This document shows, piece by piece, positions 16,494 through 29,237 of a stretch of DNA of 64,000 nt; the first letter of the stretch is position 1; every line of letters begins with the position of its first letter. The notes beneath the pieces are model-generated. The model was not told the DNA's origin, did no database searches, and was given only the letters and a program-made list of their open reading frames with translations. Made by a program: the position numbers and the translations under genes. The DNA is from Hyaloperonospora brassicae (Eukaryota; Oomycota; Peronosporomycetes; Peronosporales; Peronosporaceae). Where the stretch lies: the NCBI GenBank assembly GCA_947650285.1, contig CANTFL010001490.1, positions 124,001 through 188,000 of the forward strand, written 5' to 3'.

Positions 16494-19400
16494 GCAAGCC
16501 AACGAATAACACGAGGTGTGTGTGCAGTTTGCGCGGAAGGTTGAGCGTATACGCAAGTCCCTTCTTAGCGACGACCGTGAATGGTTCAATGAAGCGCGGG
16601 CGCAACTTTGTCTTGAAGACAGCAGACACAACATTTGTAGGTAGGTTTTTAGCATTGAGTAGAACTTGGTCTCCGATCTCATAACGTTCAATACAACTTC
16701 TGCCTTTATCATCAGCTTGTTCCTTCTGCTTATCTTGGCTATCAGTCAGTGCGTCACACACATGTCGTGAGATATTCAATTGCGTTGCGAGAAACTCGCT
16801 TACCTGTTTCTAAACAGTAGCAAGGCTGATATCAGCAAGCCGATCGGCAACTTCTTCCCCACCAAGCCTTGAACGACGTAGTTGTAGCGTTAACGGAACG
16901 CGAGGGTGTGTGAGATTATTCACATAAAAGGTGTGTAGCCGGTGGAGGCACGCACGGCGTTATTCAACGCAAACTCAACAACAGGGAGCATCTATCTCCA
17001 ACGCTTAGGCGTTTCAGAGCAAACACTTCGTAATATGTCACCAATGACGCAATTTTTTGCTCAGTTTGACCATCATTCTGCGGATGATCCGCTGTGGACA
17101 CGTCCAAACATGTGCCGAGCACCTTGAAGATGGACGTCCAAAACTTTTCAGTGAATCGAGGATCTTAATCAGAGACAATTTCCTACGTCAAGCCGTGTTG
17201 TCGAAACACTTGATCGATAAACAGCGTAGCTGTAACCTCACCATCAATGGCATCCGGCACCGCCGCCAAGAGATCCATCTTGCTCAAACGATCAACAAAG
17301 ACCACAATACCCGTATTTCCATACAAATCCTTCAATTATCTGAGCAGGAAATCCATGCTGATGAACTCCCAACACCCATGGGTATAGGCAAGCTAGCCAG
17401 CGGCTCGGCTCCATGAGGTGAGGGTTTCACCCGTTGACACGTTTCACACGTACGCACATATGTGCTCACCCATTTGTATAGTTTGGGCCACCAATAGCAT
17501 TGGCTAACTGAGCCGTAGGTCTTCTCACGACCGAAATGACCACTCAATTCAGTATCATGTGCCTCATAGAGGATCCGATACTTCAACTCCTCATCATGAG
17601 GGACAACGATGCGAGGGGTATCCTCCATATCTATGCTATAGCACAACAGGCCTTGATCGACGAAATATCGATTTGACCTCGCACGTAAATGTGCCGACAA
17701 TTCTATGTCCGAGTTTCAAAACCTCTCGCTCCCTATAGCACGTAGCAGAGCTACACAGTGTTCATCCTTGGCATATGCCGTACGGATTAGGTCAGTGACC
17801 GACGACGACAGAGTCGTACCATAAGCAAGCTCACTGTCAGGCCTGCGTGACAACGCATAATCCAAAGCATTCTGCTTGCCTGGCTTATACTCCACCTCAA
17901 AGTTGTACTTGGCAAAGAAGGAAAGAAAACGAGCCATTCTGTGAGAGAGGTGAGACGACTGGGTCGCAGTGCGTAGTGACGCATGATCTGTATGGATCAC
18001 AGACGGCTTAGAGCCAATAAGATGAACTCTGAATTTGACGAGAGCACACTTCACCGCAAGTAGCTCTTTGTCATGAAAAAATAGTTATTTTTTGCATCAT
18101 GCATCTGCCGGGACTCAAATGCAATGACGCGTTCCCGTCCATAAGAATCTGTCTGTAACAGGGCGCCGCCTATGGCAAAGTCGGATGCGTCACAGACGAC
18201 ACTGACAGATCGATCAGGATCAGGCAAAGCCAAGATTGGCGCATGAAGGAGACTCTCCTTTACTGCTTGAAAAGCATTATGCTCGGTGCTAGTCCAGCAC
18301 CATTCCACATCCTTTTTTGGAGATTGGATTATGTCCGAGCCATATCTGCGTAATTTGCACTGTACTTGTGCAAGTAATTGGCAAGACCAATCTACTCACG
18401 TAAGTCCTTTTGGTTCTTTGGAACCGGCCAATAAACTATGGCTTTTCCCTTAGCGGGATCCGCTCTAAGGCCTCGCTAATCAATAAAGCACTTTAAAAAG
18501 GGAATCCCTTCTGCACCAAAGATGCACTTGGACGCGTTGGCGTACAACTTATTCGTGCGCATTCACTCGAGCACCGCTCGTAAATGGTCAATGTGATGGT
18601 CCACATCTGACCGACCGTTCATAGCACGACTATGGACAAAGATGTCATCAAAGTACGTCTGTGCATAGCCTCGATGAGGTCCAAATAATTGTGTCACAAG
18701 ACGATTGAACGTAGCCGGGGCATTTGATAACTCGTGCGGCATAACAAGCCACTCCCAGAGCATAACGCTTGGAGTGCTGACCGCTGTCAGCGGAATATCG
18801 CTCTCTCGCATGAGCAGATGGTAATAACCATCGACTAGGTCGAGCGCACTCCACATTGTACATCCCACCACATTGTTCTGAAGAACATTCTTCCTCTGAA
18901 TTAGTGTCTGAGCCGGGATGGTGGCCGCATTAGGCGTATTGTAAGCATGAACAATACGCCACTTCCCATTGGGATTTTTGACACAGAAGGTCGGTGTGAA
19001 ATGGGAAGATTTGCTCTCACGTACCATTCCTGCCGCGTGCTTTGCACGAAAGAAGTCGTCAATGACGTCACAATGTTCCTCCGGCAAATACCACGGCCGT
19101 GTTTCGCAATATTTAGTTCCAGGAACCAAGTCACTTTCATGACGTACACCTCTATCGGGAGGTAAGACGGGTGGTGGGTCGTGACACACCACGTCCTGAA
19201 ATTCCTTTACCAAAGGATTGAACGGATCAAGAGGATCTTTAAGGATTGCGGATCCACGACGGGCATGTAATGCCGCCTTTGTGTCCAAAAAGACAGACTC
19301 GTCAAATAACGAGGATGAGTTCAACTCAATATCCGGCCGAATGACCACTAAGTCGGGTAATTCTCCTGCCTGTAAGGCTTGGCTAAATTCGCCTCCAGAC

Positions 19401-20480
19401 ATTTCGTCGAGAACAAAGGGAGTATCCAAGGAGGGAAGAGTCTCAAGACTAATATTGCCATCCATCTGGCCAGTCCACCTGTTGACAAGTGTATATAGCG
19501 TATTATTACTATCATCACTTCGTGACTTCTTAGACGTTGGGCGCTTCAGATATGCCACCCGACGCTGAGATTATTTCCTCAAAGAAACCTTACGCCTCCT
19601 AGAGGCCGGTACAATAGGGTCCTCCGTTATTGCTATTTATCTTAGCACGCTTTATACGAGAGCTCATGTCTTGAACGACATCTAGTGAAGTGCTACGTAA
19701 CTCGAACACTTCACCCAGTCGTATTACACGTACCACTTCACTTACATCATTCGGGCCTAGCCCTGAACACTCTGGCTTCTCGCCATCAATGTCATTACCG
19801 ACATTCAGTGAGGTGCCACCCCGGCCGCGCTCGATCGGTGAAATTTCACGTGCCACCACACTCACATCAGAGGAATTACATTTGTGATGACTCAGCTCTA
19901 GGCCAACCATGCCTGCAGCATGCAGTGACTCTGTATCACAACGATTATCATTCAACGGAGTACAACTGCCTTCACATACGGTGAAAGAGCTCCGCTCAAT
20001 ATTGTTGTCATGGACATTGTAGTTAATTAGCTCTGACATACCAATGTCCAGCACATTAACATCTTCCGTCTAGGGCTCGCCCCAATAGCGCTTTTGTTGC
20101 CTAGCAAAGGTGTGTTCATGACTCTCCAAAGCTTCTCTAGAAACATTGCACGTGGCACCTAAGATCTAAGACCTCCAATCAATCCATGGCTCGTGGCGTT
20201 CAAGCCAAGCCATACCCAGGATGAGATCATATCTAGAATCCAAATAGAGGACAAGACAGCGTTCAATGCTGTCAAAGTCCGAAACTTCACATCTGAGTTC
20301 AACGGAACTTTAGGGACCGTGACGCGACTACCAGTCGCTAAACGAACGGTGAGCGAATCACCTTCATGCGCTTTAAGCGCTTCAATGTCCCGCTGACTTT
20401 CCTTAAGGGAATGACGTCGAGCATAATTGCATGATGCTCCGGAGTCGATTAAAATCGATCAATGCTTTTCAAAGCCTTTC
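16050..20480 (-). pseudogene. E3 pol relic: protease to chromodomain
   Basis: Segments in order on the minus strand: protease with ILIDSGASCNY (about 20460-20170); RT 19558-18563 with WRIVHAYNTPNAATIPAQT and QTYFDDIFVHSR (Y-F-D-D site); RNase H 18308-17716 with VVCDASDFAIGGAL and HTDHASLRTA; integrase zinc finger 17700-17332 with GHFGREKTY and CETCQRVKPS; integrase C-terminus 16779-16440 with EIGDQVLLNAKNLP and GLLKPY; chromodomain start FHVERLLKRR (about 16220), ending in TGA-TGA where the W-R/K of the aromatic region is expected, then GYPE and SWE beyond it. Frames change several times, so it is inactive. The central integrase is largely unreadable (16800-17330). Confidence 0.85.
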
Positions 20481-21231
20481 ACAGTCGCATCGGTGACTAA
20501 CAAGCCAGACTTGTATCCGCGTTTTGTAATGTTCGGCACATAGCTCGGTGGGGCTACGCCCTGTTTTCTTCTACCTCGTAGAGTAGTGAAAGAACCTACT
20601 TCTTCCCCATTAGGGAGCCCCGCGTCTACCGTGTATCGACGTTTCCCCGTGCCATACCAGATTTCTGGTTATTGCCGGGGTTTCGACTCATATAAGTATG
20701 TCCTTGCTTACGCAAAGGACGAGTGGGATGCAAGAATTTAGTGCTTCATCACATATAATAACGTCTCACATCATGTCTTTTCTCTGCAATATGAAGCTCA
20801 GCATCTTCTTCATCTTCAGTATTGATGAGGTCCATCGGTTCGGGCTTACAGCAAGCCGAAGTTTTTGCTGAGGCTGCCTTCGCAAAGTTTGAATTGTACT
20901 TGATCCAACTAAGTCTGGCCGACTCGATGTTGTGCTCAGAGTTCAGAGCGATGCTCGCCGCCTCTTCAAACGTCGAGGGATGGACATGAAAGGCCTAGGT
21001 TCTGGCAACGCCATTTCAAAGACCTTCCATGAATATAGTCACATAGACTGTATCAGGGAGAGGGCCAGACTGCATAGCAGCCATCAGAGTTCTCAACATT
21101 TGGACCTATTCCGTTAACTCATTCTTACCCTGACGGGTGGACAAGGAGCGTGAGCGCACGCGATAAGCCTGGTTAGGCGGCGAGAAAACTCGCAAAAGGT
21201 CTAACTTGAGCGAATCCCATGTGGGAAACGA

Positions 21232-21471
21232 TTAGTCGACAGACGTGCCACACGTCAGCGCCCACTCTCTAGCTCTTCCATCGATGTTGGAGAAGGCCGG
21301 AGAGACCTGCTGATACTCCAGTGAGAAAAGGCCAGAGCTCATAGCCATCTCAATCTCACGGATCCAGAGGGTCACGTTGCCCTCCTCCTTCCTCGAGTAA
21401 TGTTTGACGTCCACCCTAACGGGACGAGGCTTAGCCTCTACGTCTGGCATTGCCACAACGCTTGTTGGCAT
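21232..21471 (-). pseudogene. E3 gag relic
   Basis: An 80-codon frame with VTLWIREIEMAMSSGLF and REWALTCG, the capsid-type pattern of Ty3/gypsy gag. Coding similarity continues beyond the TAA at 21232 (SFPTWDSLKLDLLRVFSPP), so this is a nonsense-interrupted gag. It lies just after the 5' LTR and primer site, as expected. Confidence 0.65.
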
Positions 21472-21702
21472 AGCCGACGCTGCTTGGTTTTAAACCTGAC
21501 CTAAATAGGCCGTTCCATAATGCATGAAGGTCTCGACTCGTGCATTGGAACACATCGGGACTTTGTGCAGATAGAAAATCCACATACTCTGGGCCTACGG
21601 CCGCGGTCATCTTATCAAGCGCGACCTTTTGGACCTCAGAGACGATGTGGGTTGCTTCAACCTCACAGAGGATCAGTCGTTACCGACTCAGGCAAAGATT
21701 GA

Positions 21703-21717
21703 CTATGAGTGCTACCA
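21703..21717 (-). other. tRNA primer-binding site, element E3
   Basis: Minus strand CT then TGGTAGCACTCATAG directly after the F2 5' LTR. The first ten bases equal those of the F1 elements although the LTRs differ. Confidence 0.65.
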
Positions 21718-21719
21718 AG

Positions 21720-22250
21720 TGTAGCGGGCTACACGGCTCCTTAAGTCAGAGGAATACTTAACGCTCAATGAGCAACTTACGGTTCTACGAACCCGACTCA
21801 AAGAGTCAAAAGATTCGAGATCTAAGGTTTGATGCAAATAACCCGACTCAAAGAGTCAACAAGCTCAGAGAGCTTACGGTCCCTCTTCCAGGGGGACCAA
21901 ACGATTCAAAGAATCGAACGCTCTGAGTGCACAAGGAGTAGCTGCCTTAACAAGGCGTTGCTACTTCCTAACGATCGCAAGACGCCTCAGAGAGGCACGT
22001 GTCTTTCATTGATCAAAATAGGAACTGAATTTTATTTCGTCTTTTAACCTAAAAACACCTTCGAACAAAGTGATTAATATACTCACTAATGTCCTAAAAA
22101 AGCATATTAAAAGATCTTGTAATCAATGGTTGACAGACATCAGTCTTCAACAATTGATACTTGTGTTCTAATATCACTTTAAAGGGGATCCCATCCCTTG
22201 TGTGTACCACACCTATTGTTGACTACCAGTCGACGTGTAACCTCGTTACA
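21720..22250 (-). repeat. LTR, family F2 (5' LTR of E3)
   Basis: 531 bp, TGTAGCGGGCTACACG to CCTCGTTACA; one full 50-bp unit (21791-21840) plus a 19-bp partial unit. It is otherwise closely similar to 14450-15081. Confidence 0.9.
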
Positions 22251-23180
22251 GAGATGGGTCTGTTGGGACGAGGAAGGTTACCAAACGACTGATTGAAGGG
22301 AAACGGCTGTCCAAGTCACGTAGGTTGATCCACCTCCTATCCTGGACACCGCTGGGTGATGTGGATCACATCATGGGTGTGGATCACATATTTGGTGTGG
22401 ATCATATACCGCGATCCACTGTACCGCTATACACTGTGGAGCGATCAAGTATGGAGCGATCCGCTGTGGAGCGATCAACTATGGAGCGATCCGCTGTGGA
22501 GCGATCAACTATGGAGCGATCCACTACGGGGTATATGCTGTGGACCACATGAGGTATAAGATGAAAGAAATAGACAGGCGCTGCACAACAGTTGACCTAG
22601 CGAACAGATAGGATTAGTTATAGAATTTGGATTTGGTTGGTTGACATTAAACAGAATTGGATTTGCAACGAACGACACGCGTCGACTTCTCCTGGGCAGG
22701 ATCTTTAGCCTCCCGTTGAATAGAGAGTCTCCCACGTCTCTGCGAACTTTGCCCTTGATTTGTTTGGCCAGGCGGAACGTCAATTCTCACCCCCTCCTCA
22801 ACTGCGATAGCACGCAGGTAACCTTACGGTTCAGATTCAAGATCGTGAGACGGCTCAAGTGGTCAGAAGGCTCGCGTATCAAGCATCACCTCTGGCAAAA
22901 GCGACTCTGGGAGAGCGCCCAAGTTACAAGCGATCGAGTGAAGATTTTCCACGAGATCCGCACCTACGTTTGACCGGGTGAAGCATTTCCACCCGATCAA
23001 CACCTATCCCTAAGACGGTCAAGTTCAGCTTCAGCTCAAGTCCACCAAGAAGAGCGCAACCCGCTCCCGACGGGTACACAAAGTGAGCAAGAAGACAAAG
23101 AGCACGGAATCGGGGTACCCTCTCCATTAATCGGTCGTCCGGGAGCCAGTGGAGAGTCGGGTTTTCAAGGAAGTTGTGGT
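22251..23180. other. Stretch between E3 and the E4 left LTR; no gene
   Basis: It may be the far part of the F3 LTR that E3 split, but I could not delimit it. It holds degenerate GTGGATCACAT repeats (22357-22412) and a 15-bp minisatellite. A pyrimidine run at about 22779-22793 (CTCACCCCCTCCTC), followed by AACTGCGATAG, resembles the polypurine tract neighbourhood of E4 and may be a relic end of another element. Confidence 0.35.
22436..22525. repeat. 15-bp minisatellite, six units
   Basis: Six consecutive 15-bp units of the form RTGGAGCGATCMRCT, alternating between an A- and a C-variant, so the higher-order period is 30 bp. Every unit carries one GATC. Confidence 0.9.
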
Positions 23181-23414
23181 CATCACTCCACCACACACCC
23201 ATTGCACGCGCCCAACAGTGATTGGTGGTTGTATTGGTTGACCTACACGGAACATTAACCAACAAGTAGACTACTCCACGGAAATTACCCTTAGAGGTAA
23301 TATTCCGACATTATCGCCATTCTCGAGTGGTGTTGATTGAATATTATTAAATTAGATTATATCCAAACTTGGTACTTTAGTACCAATTTTATTGAACGGG
23401 ATCACCCTGTTACA
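23181..23414 (-). repeat. Right-hand end of the divergent 3' LTR of E4
   Basis: It ends CACCCTGTTACA at 23414, next to a polypurine tract. It contains an altered LTR core (ACACACCCATTGCACGCGCC, from 23193) and stems ATTACC/GGTAAT and TTGGTAC/GTACCAA (about 23369-23386). It is clearly related to but far from F1, unlike the other LTR of this element. The left boundary is not determined. Confidence 0.6.
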
Positions 23415-23430
23415 TTACCCCTCCCTCAAC
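23415..23430 (-). other. Polypurine tract of E4
   Basis: The minus strand reads GTTGAGGGAGGGGTAA into the LTR end. The following CAACTATCAGTCACGATAG parallels the sequence next to the E2 tract. Confidence 0.6.
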
Positions 23431-23697
23431 TATCAGTCACGATAGTGAGTGATTATTTCATTGGTGACATAAAGACCACCGTCGTGTCGCTCTGGGACGG
23501 GGAGCACTAGATAGTATTTCCCTTCTCATTTCGACTTTACCGCGCATAACGAGTCCGTCCATTCGCTGAACGAGCAAGTATGCGTCCGAAGCGGCTGAAC
23601 GGATTCGTGCAGCCAAAGGGCAAGACACTAAAGACTCGGCAGTAGGCGATAATGCGCCTGCTGCTGCTGATAAGCAGATTGCAACACCCATAGTTTC

Positions 23698-23725
23698 AGT
23701 TGCACGTGGTCATCCACGTGCAACT
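23698..23725. repeat. 12-bp perfect hairpin in E4
   Basis: Arms 23698-23709 (AGTTGCACGTGG) and 23714-23725 (CCACGTGCAACT) with a TCAT loop; two CACGTG boxes result. It lies in the antisense ORF. Confidence 0.9.
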
Positions 23726-24241
23726 TCTTCACCCGCAGCTTAGGCCGCGGACTGAAGTACCACGGACGTTGACTCCGAGTAAGGGGTGCTATTTGGGTGA
23801 TTCGGATCCCCCGTCCGACTCCAAGTCGTCCGCAAATTCCGACCGTACGGTTGTGGAAACAAATAATGCTGCGCCTCTCGGCAGTCTCGATCCTGAATTC
23901 TGGCATGAGATGTTCGGTTCATCCGACGATTCCGAGGACATGTCACCGGGGTCGAACAGATCGCGCTCGTACTCACACAAGTCGAGTATGTATCTTGAGA
24001 ACGTACGTCGTCATGACGATGTCGATGACGCTTCGCGGAGTCATCATAGCCAAAGCCTCAGTAATACGAGGTATTGCGGCAATCCAGGTGCCAGTAATTT
24101 CTTTGGCACTACGCAAGAGGAGCAGGATCGTGACGCATTACGATCTGCTCCTGATTACAAGCCATGGATGCCTTCCGTATGCGAGCTGAGAAGGTGGTAT
24201 GGGTATACCACTAATAGTTGTTAAATCCCACATTTTGACTC

Positions 24242-24328
24242 GTCAAGGATCCATGTCCTTGACCCCAGTGCGATAAATTATCGCACTGAGCATAAATGTT
24301 GCATCGATGTCTTCTTTCGACATCGATG
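24242..24328. repeat. Three adjacent perfect hairpins in E4, conserved with E2
   Basis: Stems 24242-24249/24256-24263 (GTCAAGGA), 24266-24273/24281-24288 (CAGTGCGA with TCGCACTG), and 24302-24311/24319-24328 (CATCGATGTC with GACATCGATG). The second and third sit at the same codons as E2 stems 5977-5999 and 6015-6037. Confidence 0.85.
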
Positions 24329-24793
24329 GTACCACAACAACCGCAAGAGAGACGAGCTCTCATTGGTGTAGTCGTGCAATTCGGGCATCGTCAACATTAC
24401 GAATGTTGGCCGCATGGATTGGCTGGACAAACTCAATGTTGCTCGCAACAGGTTTGAGCTAAAGATGCATACCGGTGCTCGAAACAAATGTCACCGATTT
24501 TCTCGATAGCAAGCTTTACCTTGCCTCTCGTGGGGAGAGAATTGCCTGAGCTGTGTTTACAACTCAGCTCTCGCCCCTAAGGAATCCTAACTCTCAAATG
24601 AACCCTACTGAAGGGCGCGCATCTGGTCCGAGATGCATCATGGGATTGAGAACCTACAATTCCTTTACGAACGTGCCGGACGTTCGTGCAAAGATGGCCC
24701 TCTATCGCTGGGTGTGTCTCGTCGTAGTATCGACGAGACCGGGCACATCCACATCAGCTGGGAGCGGGGGTCCCAGCTGTTCCAAGAGGATAA

Positions 24794-24979
24794 TTACCCT
24801 CGCCACAAGACGAGGTAACTCGTCCTTGACCTTAAATCTTCATGGTGGTTCAAGATACGTTCCACAAGAAACCGTTGGCTACCGGGGGAGTCAATCAAAA
24901 GATGTGGAGGAGGAGGAGGACAAATCTCGTCCAGTTCGTTATGCTCTCCATCATGACTCGCACGAGATGGATTGCGCAA
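24794..24979 (-). pseudogene. E4 chromodomain relic
   Basis: The frame contains SQRFLVERILNHHEDLRSR and YLVLWRGYP-type sequence, close to the E2 chromodomain (QWRGY becomes LWRG before the frame ends at 24794). It is the C-terminal end of a decayed pol. Confidence 0.7.
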
Positions 24980-25848
24980 CTGTTGAATTGCTCCAAATTT
25001 AAGGCACTAAGTGGACAGACGTTACGCTATTACCGACACTGTGGAGAAGAATCGCAAGAGTCGCGAAGTCGAGCGTGCGTAGTACCGCGCTGAGTACGCG
25101 GTCGCGCAACTGCAGGTCGAGCGCGATGTCCGCTCCATCGTTGAAGATCTGGCGACAGCTCGCAGGGAGATTTCTTGGCTGAACCGAGAGATATCTTCAT
25201 TACGCATCCAGAATGATAGTCTGGAGCTCGAACGGAAACTCCTTATGATGGTTCATGTACGTGGGGGTTATATTCATCGTCGGAAGAGGGCTCGTACGGA
25301 CAGTACGGGCGGAGACGTCCCATGTAAAACGTAGTATGCGTGCGCATCCTATGTGGCTGTTCGATTGTGTAAGTGAAGCCTTGTCAGCGCAGCACACTAA
25401 ATAAGACGATGTTCTTGGGAAGTTGTTTGCTGGCTCCTGCGTTAGTCACTACGTGTCTGGGGAGATGTACCGTACATAGTAGAACTAAATCGGTAAAAAA
25501 AAGAAAGCATATTTTCTCTTCAATTCTTGTCAGCGTTTTGTTTCTGCTGGTCTACCAAATGAGCGATGGAGTTTTGCACAAAACGGACCAGTGCTTCTCG
25601 AGCCAGCAGAAATTCTATTGCTGACGAGACATTATTTTGCTCAGTTTGCCATGTTCTAACTGGATTAAGGGTCGTTCTATCTTTCTCTTCATCAGCGAGG
25701 GTGTCATCATCCTCGCTAAGGGCGATGTTGAGAAATATAGCATCGTCATCATCATCTGACTCAATAAAAGCGATGTAGCTATTTTCGAATCAGATGGCCT
25801 TCTTCTTCGATGTCGACCTGATCGACATTGGCATCATACCTGACGATG

Positions 25849-28800
25849 TTAGCGTCGACACGTGATCGGCAAGAGCCAGAACGGTTCTTGCTCGATCAAG
25901 TCCCCCCTCCTTATCCAAGAGCCACAATCTAAGAGGGTGGGTAGACGTGGACGGCGCAAGCCATTCACGAAGAACGGTTTGTGCTGTGTAGAAGCATGCA
26001 TAGAATTATTGATGGCGAATTCCACCATGGGTAGTAATTTGCTCCAACTCGGAAACGAGTGGACATATCCTCGAAGTATCTCTTCGAGGACGCAGGTTGC
26101 GCGTTCCGTCTGACCATCTGTTTCAGGATGGTCGGATGTTGACATCTTTCAACGCGTTCCAAGTGAACGAAACACAGATTGCAAAAGTCTGCCTTGATCC
26201 GAGGGTCACAGTAGAATACGAGTTTGCGAAATGACCAGTGGAGTCTAAATGTTGTGTCGATAAAGACACGAGCACAACCCTGTGTAGTAACCGACTCGTG
26301 CACTTCAGCAAGATGCACCATCTTGCTGAATCGGTCAACAAACACAAGAATACCAATATCCTTGTGGTCGATTCGGTGTAATCGAAGCCCAATTCTATTG
26401 AAACAGACTGCCCGCACTCTGTCGGGACAGATAGAGGCTGTAAAGGCGCACGGAAAGAAGGACTGGGATTTACCCGTGGACAAACATCGCAAGCACAAAT
26501 GTACTTGACGACAAACTGATACTGGCGGGGCCAATAAAAGTCACGGCTTACCGAAAGATAAGTCTTTTCCCGACCACGATGACCAATTGTCGGGGCATCG
26601 TGACACTCATACAAGATGCGCAATCGCAAATTGATATGAGCGGGGAAGACGAAACGAGACGTGTCGCCGGCAACGGCTGTATAATAGAGCAACCCGTTGC
26701 ATATTGTGTACCGATCCGAAGAAGATCGGTACAAAGCCGGCAAAAGTTTCAAAGATTTACGAAAAGGATTTACCTTATGATTCATCAAGCGCAGAAGGTC
26801 CTTGTCCTCTGCTTAAGCCTTTCGCACGTCATCAAGTAACGTTGACGACGGCACACTGACTGTAAGTGTCGCAACAGTGGACTTATCTTCACTGTTAAAT
26901 TGCGCGCCCGACTCGAAATTGGGTCGGCGCGATAGGGCGTCAGCGAAGACGTTGATTAGTCATGGTATATAATTGACGGAGAAGTTTTAACCCGCTAAGA
27001 AAGCTAGCCACCTCGCCATTCGTTGCGAGAGGTGGGGACTCTTTACGGCCGTGCGTAGTGACGCATGGTCCGTATAGACGATGAACGCTCTATCTCTAAA
27101 GAGATCGACATGAAAATTAGCCAGTGCGTACTTCATGGCAAGGCGTTCCTTGACATGCACTGGAAAATAACGCTTAGCTGCTTTCAGCTGACGTAATTGA
27201 TAGCAGAGATTCGCGTTCTGCGCCTTCTGTGTCAAAGTGAATCAGCGAAAAGCGGATTAAAAAATCGTTGGCTTTGAAGACCACATGGAATGGTATGTCT
27301 TGATCTTCAATCGCCAGAATGAACAATAGCATCAAGACTTTTTTAATACCTTCGAAGGAACGCTGACAATCAGCGTTCTATGACCACTTCACATTTTTGT
27401 TAAGTTAACAAGAAACATGCACTTTCATCTCGTCGTAGTTGCGCGAGTACTTGTGCAAGTACGCCGCTAGCTCCAAGGAACTTACGAAGTCCCTGAACAT
27501 CTACTGGCACTGGCCAGTCAGTGATCGCCTTGATCTTTTTAGAATCAGGGCGTACGCTGTGTGTACCTACAATGCACCGAAAATGTATTATATCGTAAGT
27601 CGCAAAAAAAGTTCTTGAGGTTGACATACAACTTATGCTTGCGCATAAGCTGAAGAATTCGACGAACGTGTGTTCTGTGACCTTTAACGTCTGTTTTCTC
27701 GACTAAACCACGTCTTTGAACGAAGATGTCGTCTAAGTAATTTGGTGCAAGATCCAGCACCGGTCTCAACAGAATTATAATACATCTGTTGAAGGTAACA
27801 GGGGCGCTACTCAGCCCCTGTGGCATCACTTGCCACTCCCACAGCATAACTCCGATCGTGCTCACTGCTGTTTACGAATTGTCCCGTTCACGCATGAGGA
27901 TCTGATAGAAGTAATTTATCAGATCCATAGACGAGAAGATGGTACTCATTGATATACCATCAATGATCACGTACTTCCGCGGTATCGGCGTCTGAGCTGG
28001 TACCGTTGCAGCATTAATCTTATTAAATGAGGGCACTATCCGCCAACCTCCTGTGGCCTTTCGCACACAGAAGTTCGGAGAGCTGTGAATGGAGATTGAT
28101 TTCTTCACATGGCTCGATGCAAATCATCGGCAAATATCTTGTCTAAATTCATTTTATGTTCACGAGGCAGTGACCACTTCTTCGTGACACAGTACTTTAA
28201 TCTCGTTTGAGCTAAATCTCATGTCGGGTGCCTCTATATAGCAGCTTGCATGATATTATTCAGATAAAACATCCCTGAATTCGATCAATTCCTTAAACAA
28301 AGGATTTGCCTGAAACGACTCCCAGGATTAAGACGTGTATCGTACAATCCTAGTCTTCTCATCAAGGACACTTTCTTCCATCGAAGAGGTGCTGAGAACC
28401 CGTTCGTTCTCAACCAATACTGTTGCACACGAAATATAGGTCACATGTTCATCCTCTGGGACGAGTATGCAGATCTGCTTGACCTTTCACCTACACAATC
28501 ACACAATAATCATTTCGGTTCTAGCGTTGTCAATTGAGTTATCTTCGAATTTGATTTTGGACGCACAATCAGATCAAGCGTATTTGCGCCTACGCTTGAT
28601 ACATCGTTGACCAAGACTTCCAACGTCTCAGTTTCTATCCAGGAACTTTTTTTCGCAGGCTGCTGGGAGCTTGTCCGCTCAGGTTGCTGAGTGTCTAATC
28701 TCTCCGCAAAAAACGCTTGAGGAATTCCTTTTTCAATCACGTGGCAACTTATTCCCTCGACGACTTCTGAAAGTGGCTGTGAAACCACAGTTAGGTCCCG

Positions 28801-29237
28801 ATCATCTATGGTCGACTCTACAGCCGACCTAGGATAACTGGATTGTTCTTCCTAGGATGTTTTCCGCTAGACATACATCCATGTCCCGGTTCAATCGACT
28901 TATTCGAGTGGAGGACCTTCGGCGCAGCCTGTACTCCTGTACAGCTGCCGGGAGCTTGCTCCACAGTGTAGTGATCAACTACACTGAGGTCTTGTTCAGT
29001 CGTACTTACGACCGTACCGCAAGTAAGGCCATCCCACTCACTCGTAGTACATTCACACGCGTTTGGATGCTCCAAGACGTTTATCGGATGTCTATCTGAT
29101 AAACAAGCGGCAGGCATCTTCATGCATGATGATTCCAGCTCAATCTTGGCTTGTACCTTCGGAGCCAAGGTAATCCCAGATGGAATCAAATTTGTCATCC
29201 AACTCCAGTGAAGTGAAGTCATCATTGTACTGTTCAC
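25849..29237 (-). pseudogene. E4 pol relic
   Basis: Multiple frameshifts and stops. Readable parts in order: protease-to-RT linker (29237-28510, without a stop where E2 has its TGA); RT pieces 28108-27400 with NYLDDIFVQ in place of the Y-F-D-D site (second residue Leu); RNase H 27235-26987 with YTDHASLRTAV; integrase zinc finger 26788-26123 with GHRGREKTYLSVSRD and CDVCPRVN; integrase Glu region 26145-25849 with ATCVLEEILRGY. Closest relative in the window is E2. No activity is possible. Confidence 0.85.

Larger units (their letters stand above)
14450..22250 (-). mobile_element. Ty3/gypsy retrotransposon E3, decayed, different LTR family (F2)
   Basis: 7.8 kb between LTRs 14450-15081 and 21720-22250. 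Flanks are GAGAC (14445-14449) and GAGAT (22251-22255), a 4/5 target-duplication match. Minus-strand order: primer site, gag relic, protease, RT, RNase H, integrase, GPY/F module, broken chromodomain, polypurine tract. A separate plus-strand frame occupies the 3' end (15120-16493). Coding parts are broken by stops and frameshifts. The LTRs are unrelated in sequence to F1 except for their ends, but the element uses the same primer-site core. Confidence 0.85.
23570..25335 (+). pseudogene. Antisense ORF of E4, homologue of the E2 antisense ORF
   Basis: Broken by frameshifts and stops, but each part matches the E2 protein in order. 23570-24224: acidic Ser-rich part. 24226-24360: DPSAINYRTE and DVFFRHRWYHNNRKRD. 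24390-24480: NVGRMDWLDKLNVARNRFE, against NFGREGWLKKLEATRLRFE in E2. 24553-25002: linker with SCSKRIITLATRRGNSS. 25083-25334: coiled coil AQLQVERDVRSIVEDLATAR ending HRRKRARTDST. In the coiled coil many differences from E2 are synonymous on this strand, including two-step leucine changes, which argues for past selection on the plus-strand protein. Function unknown. Confidence 0.65.
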
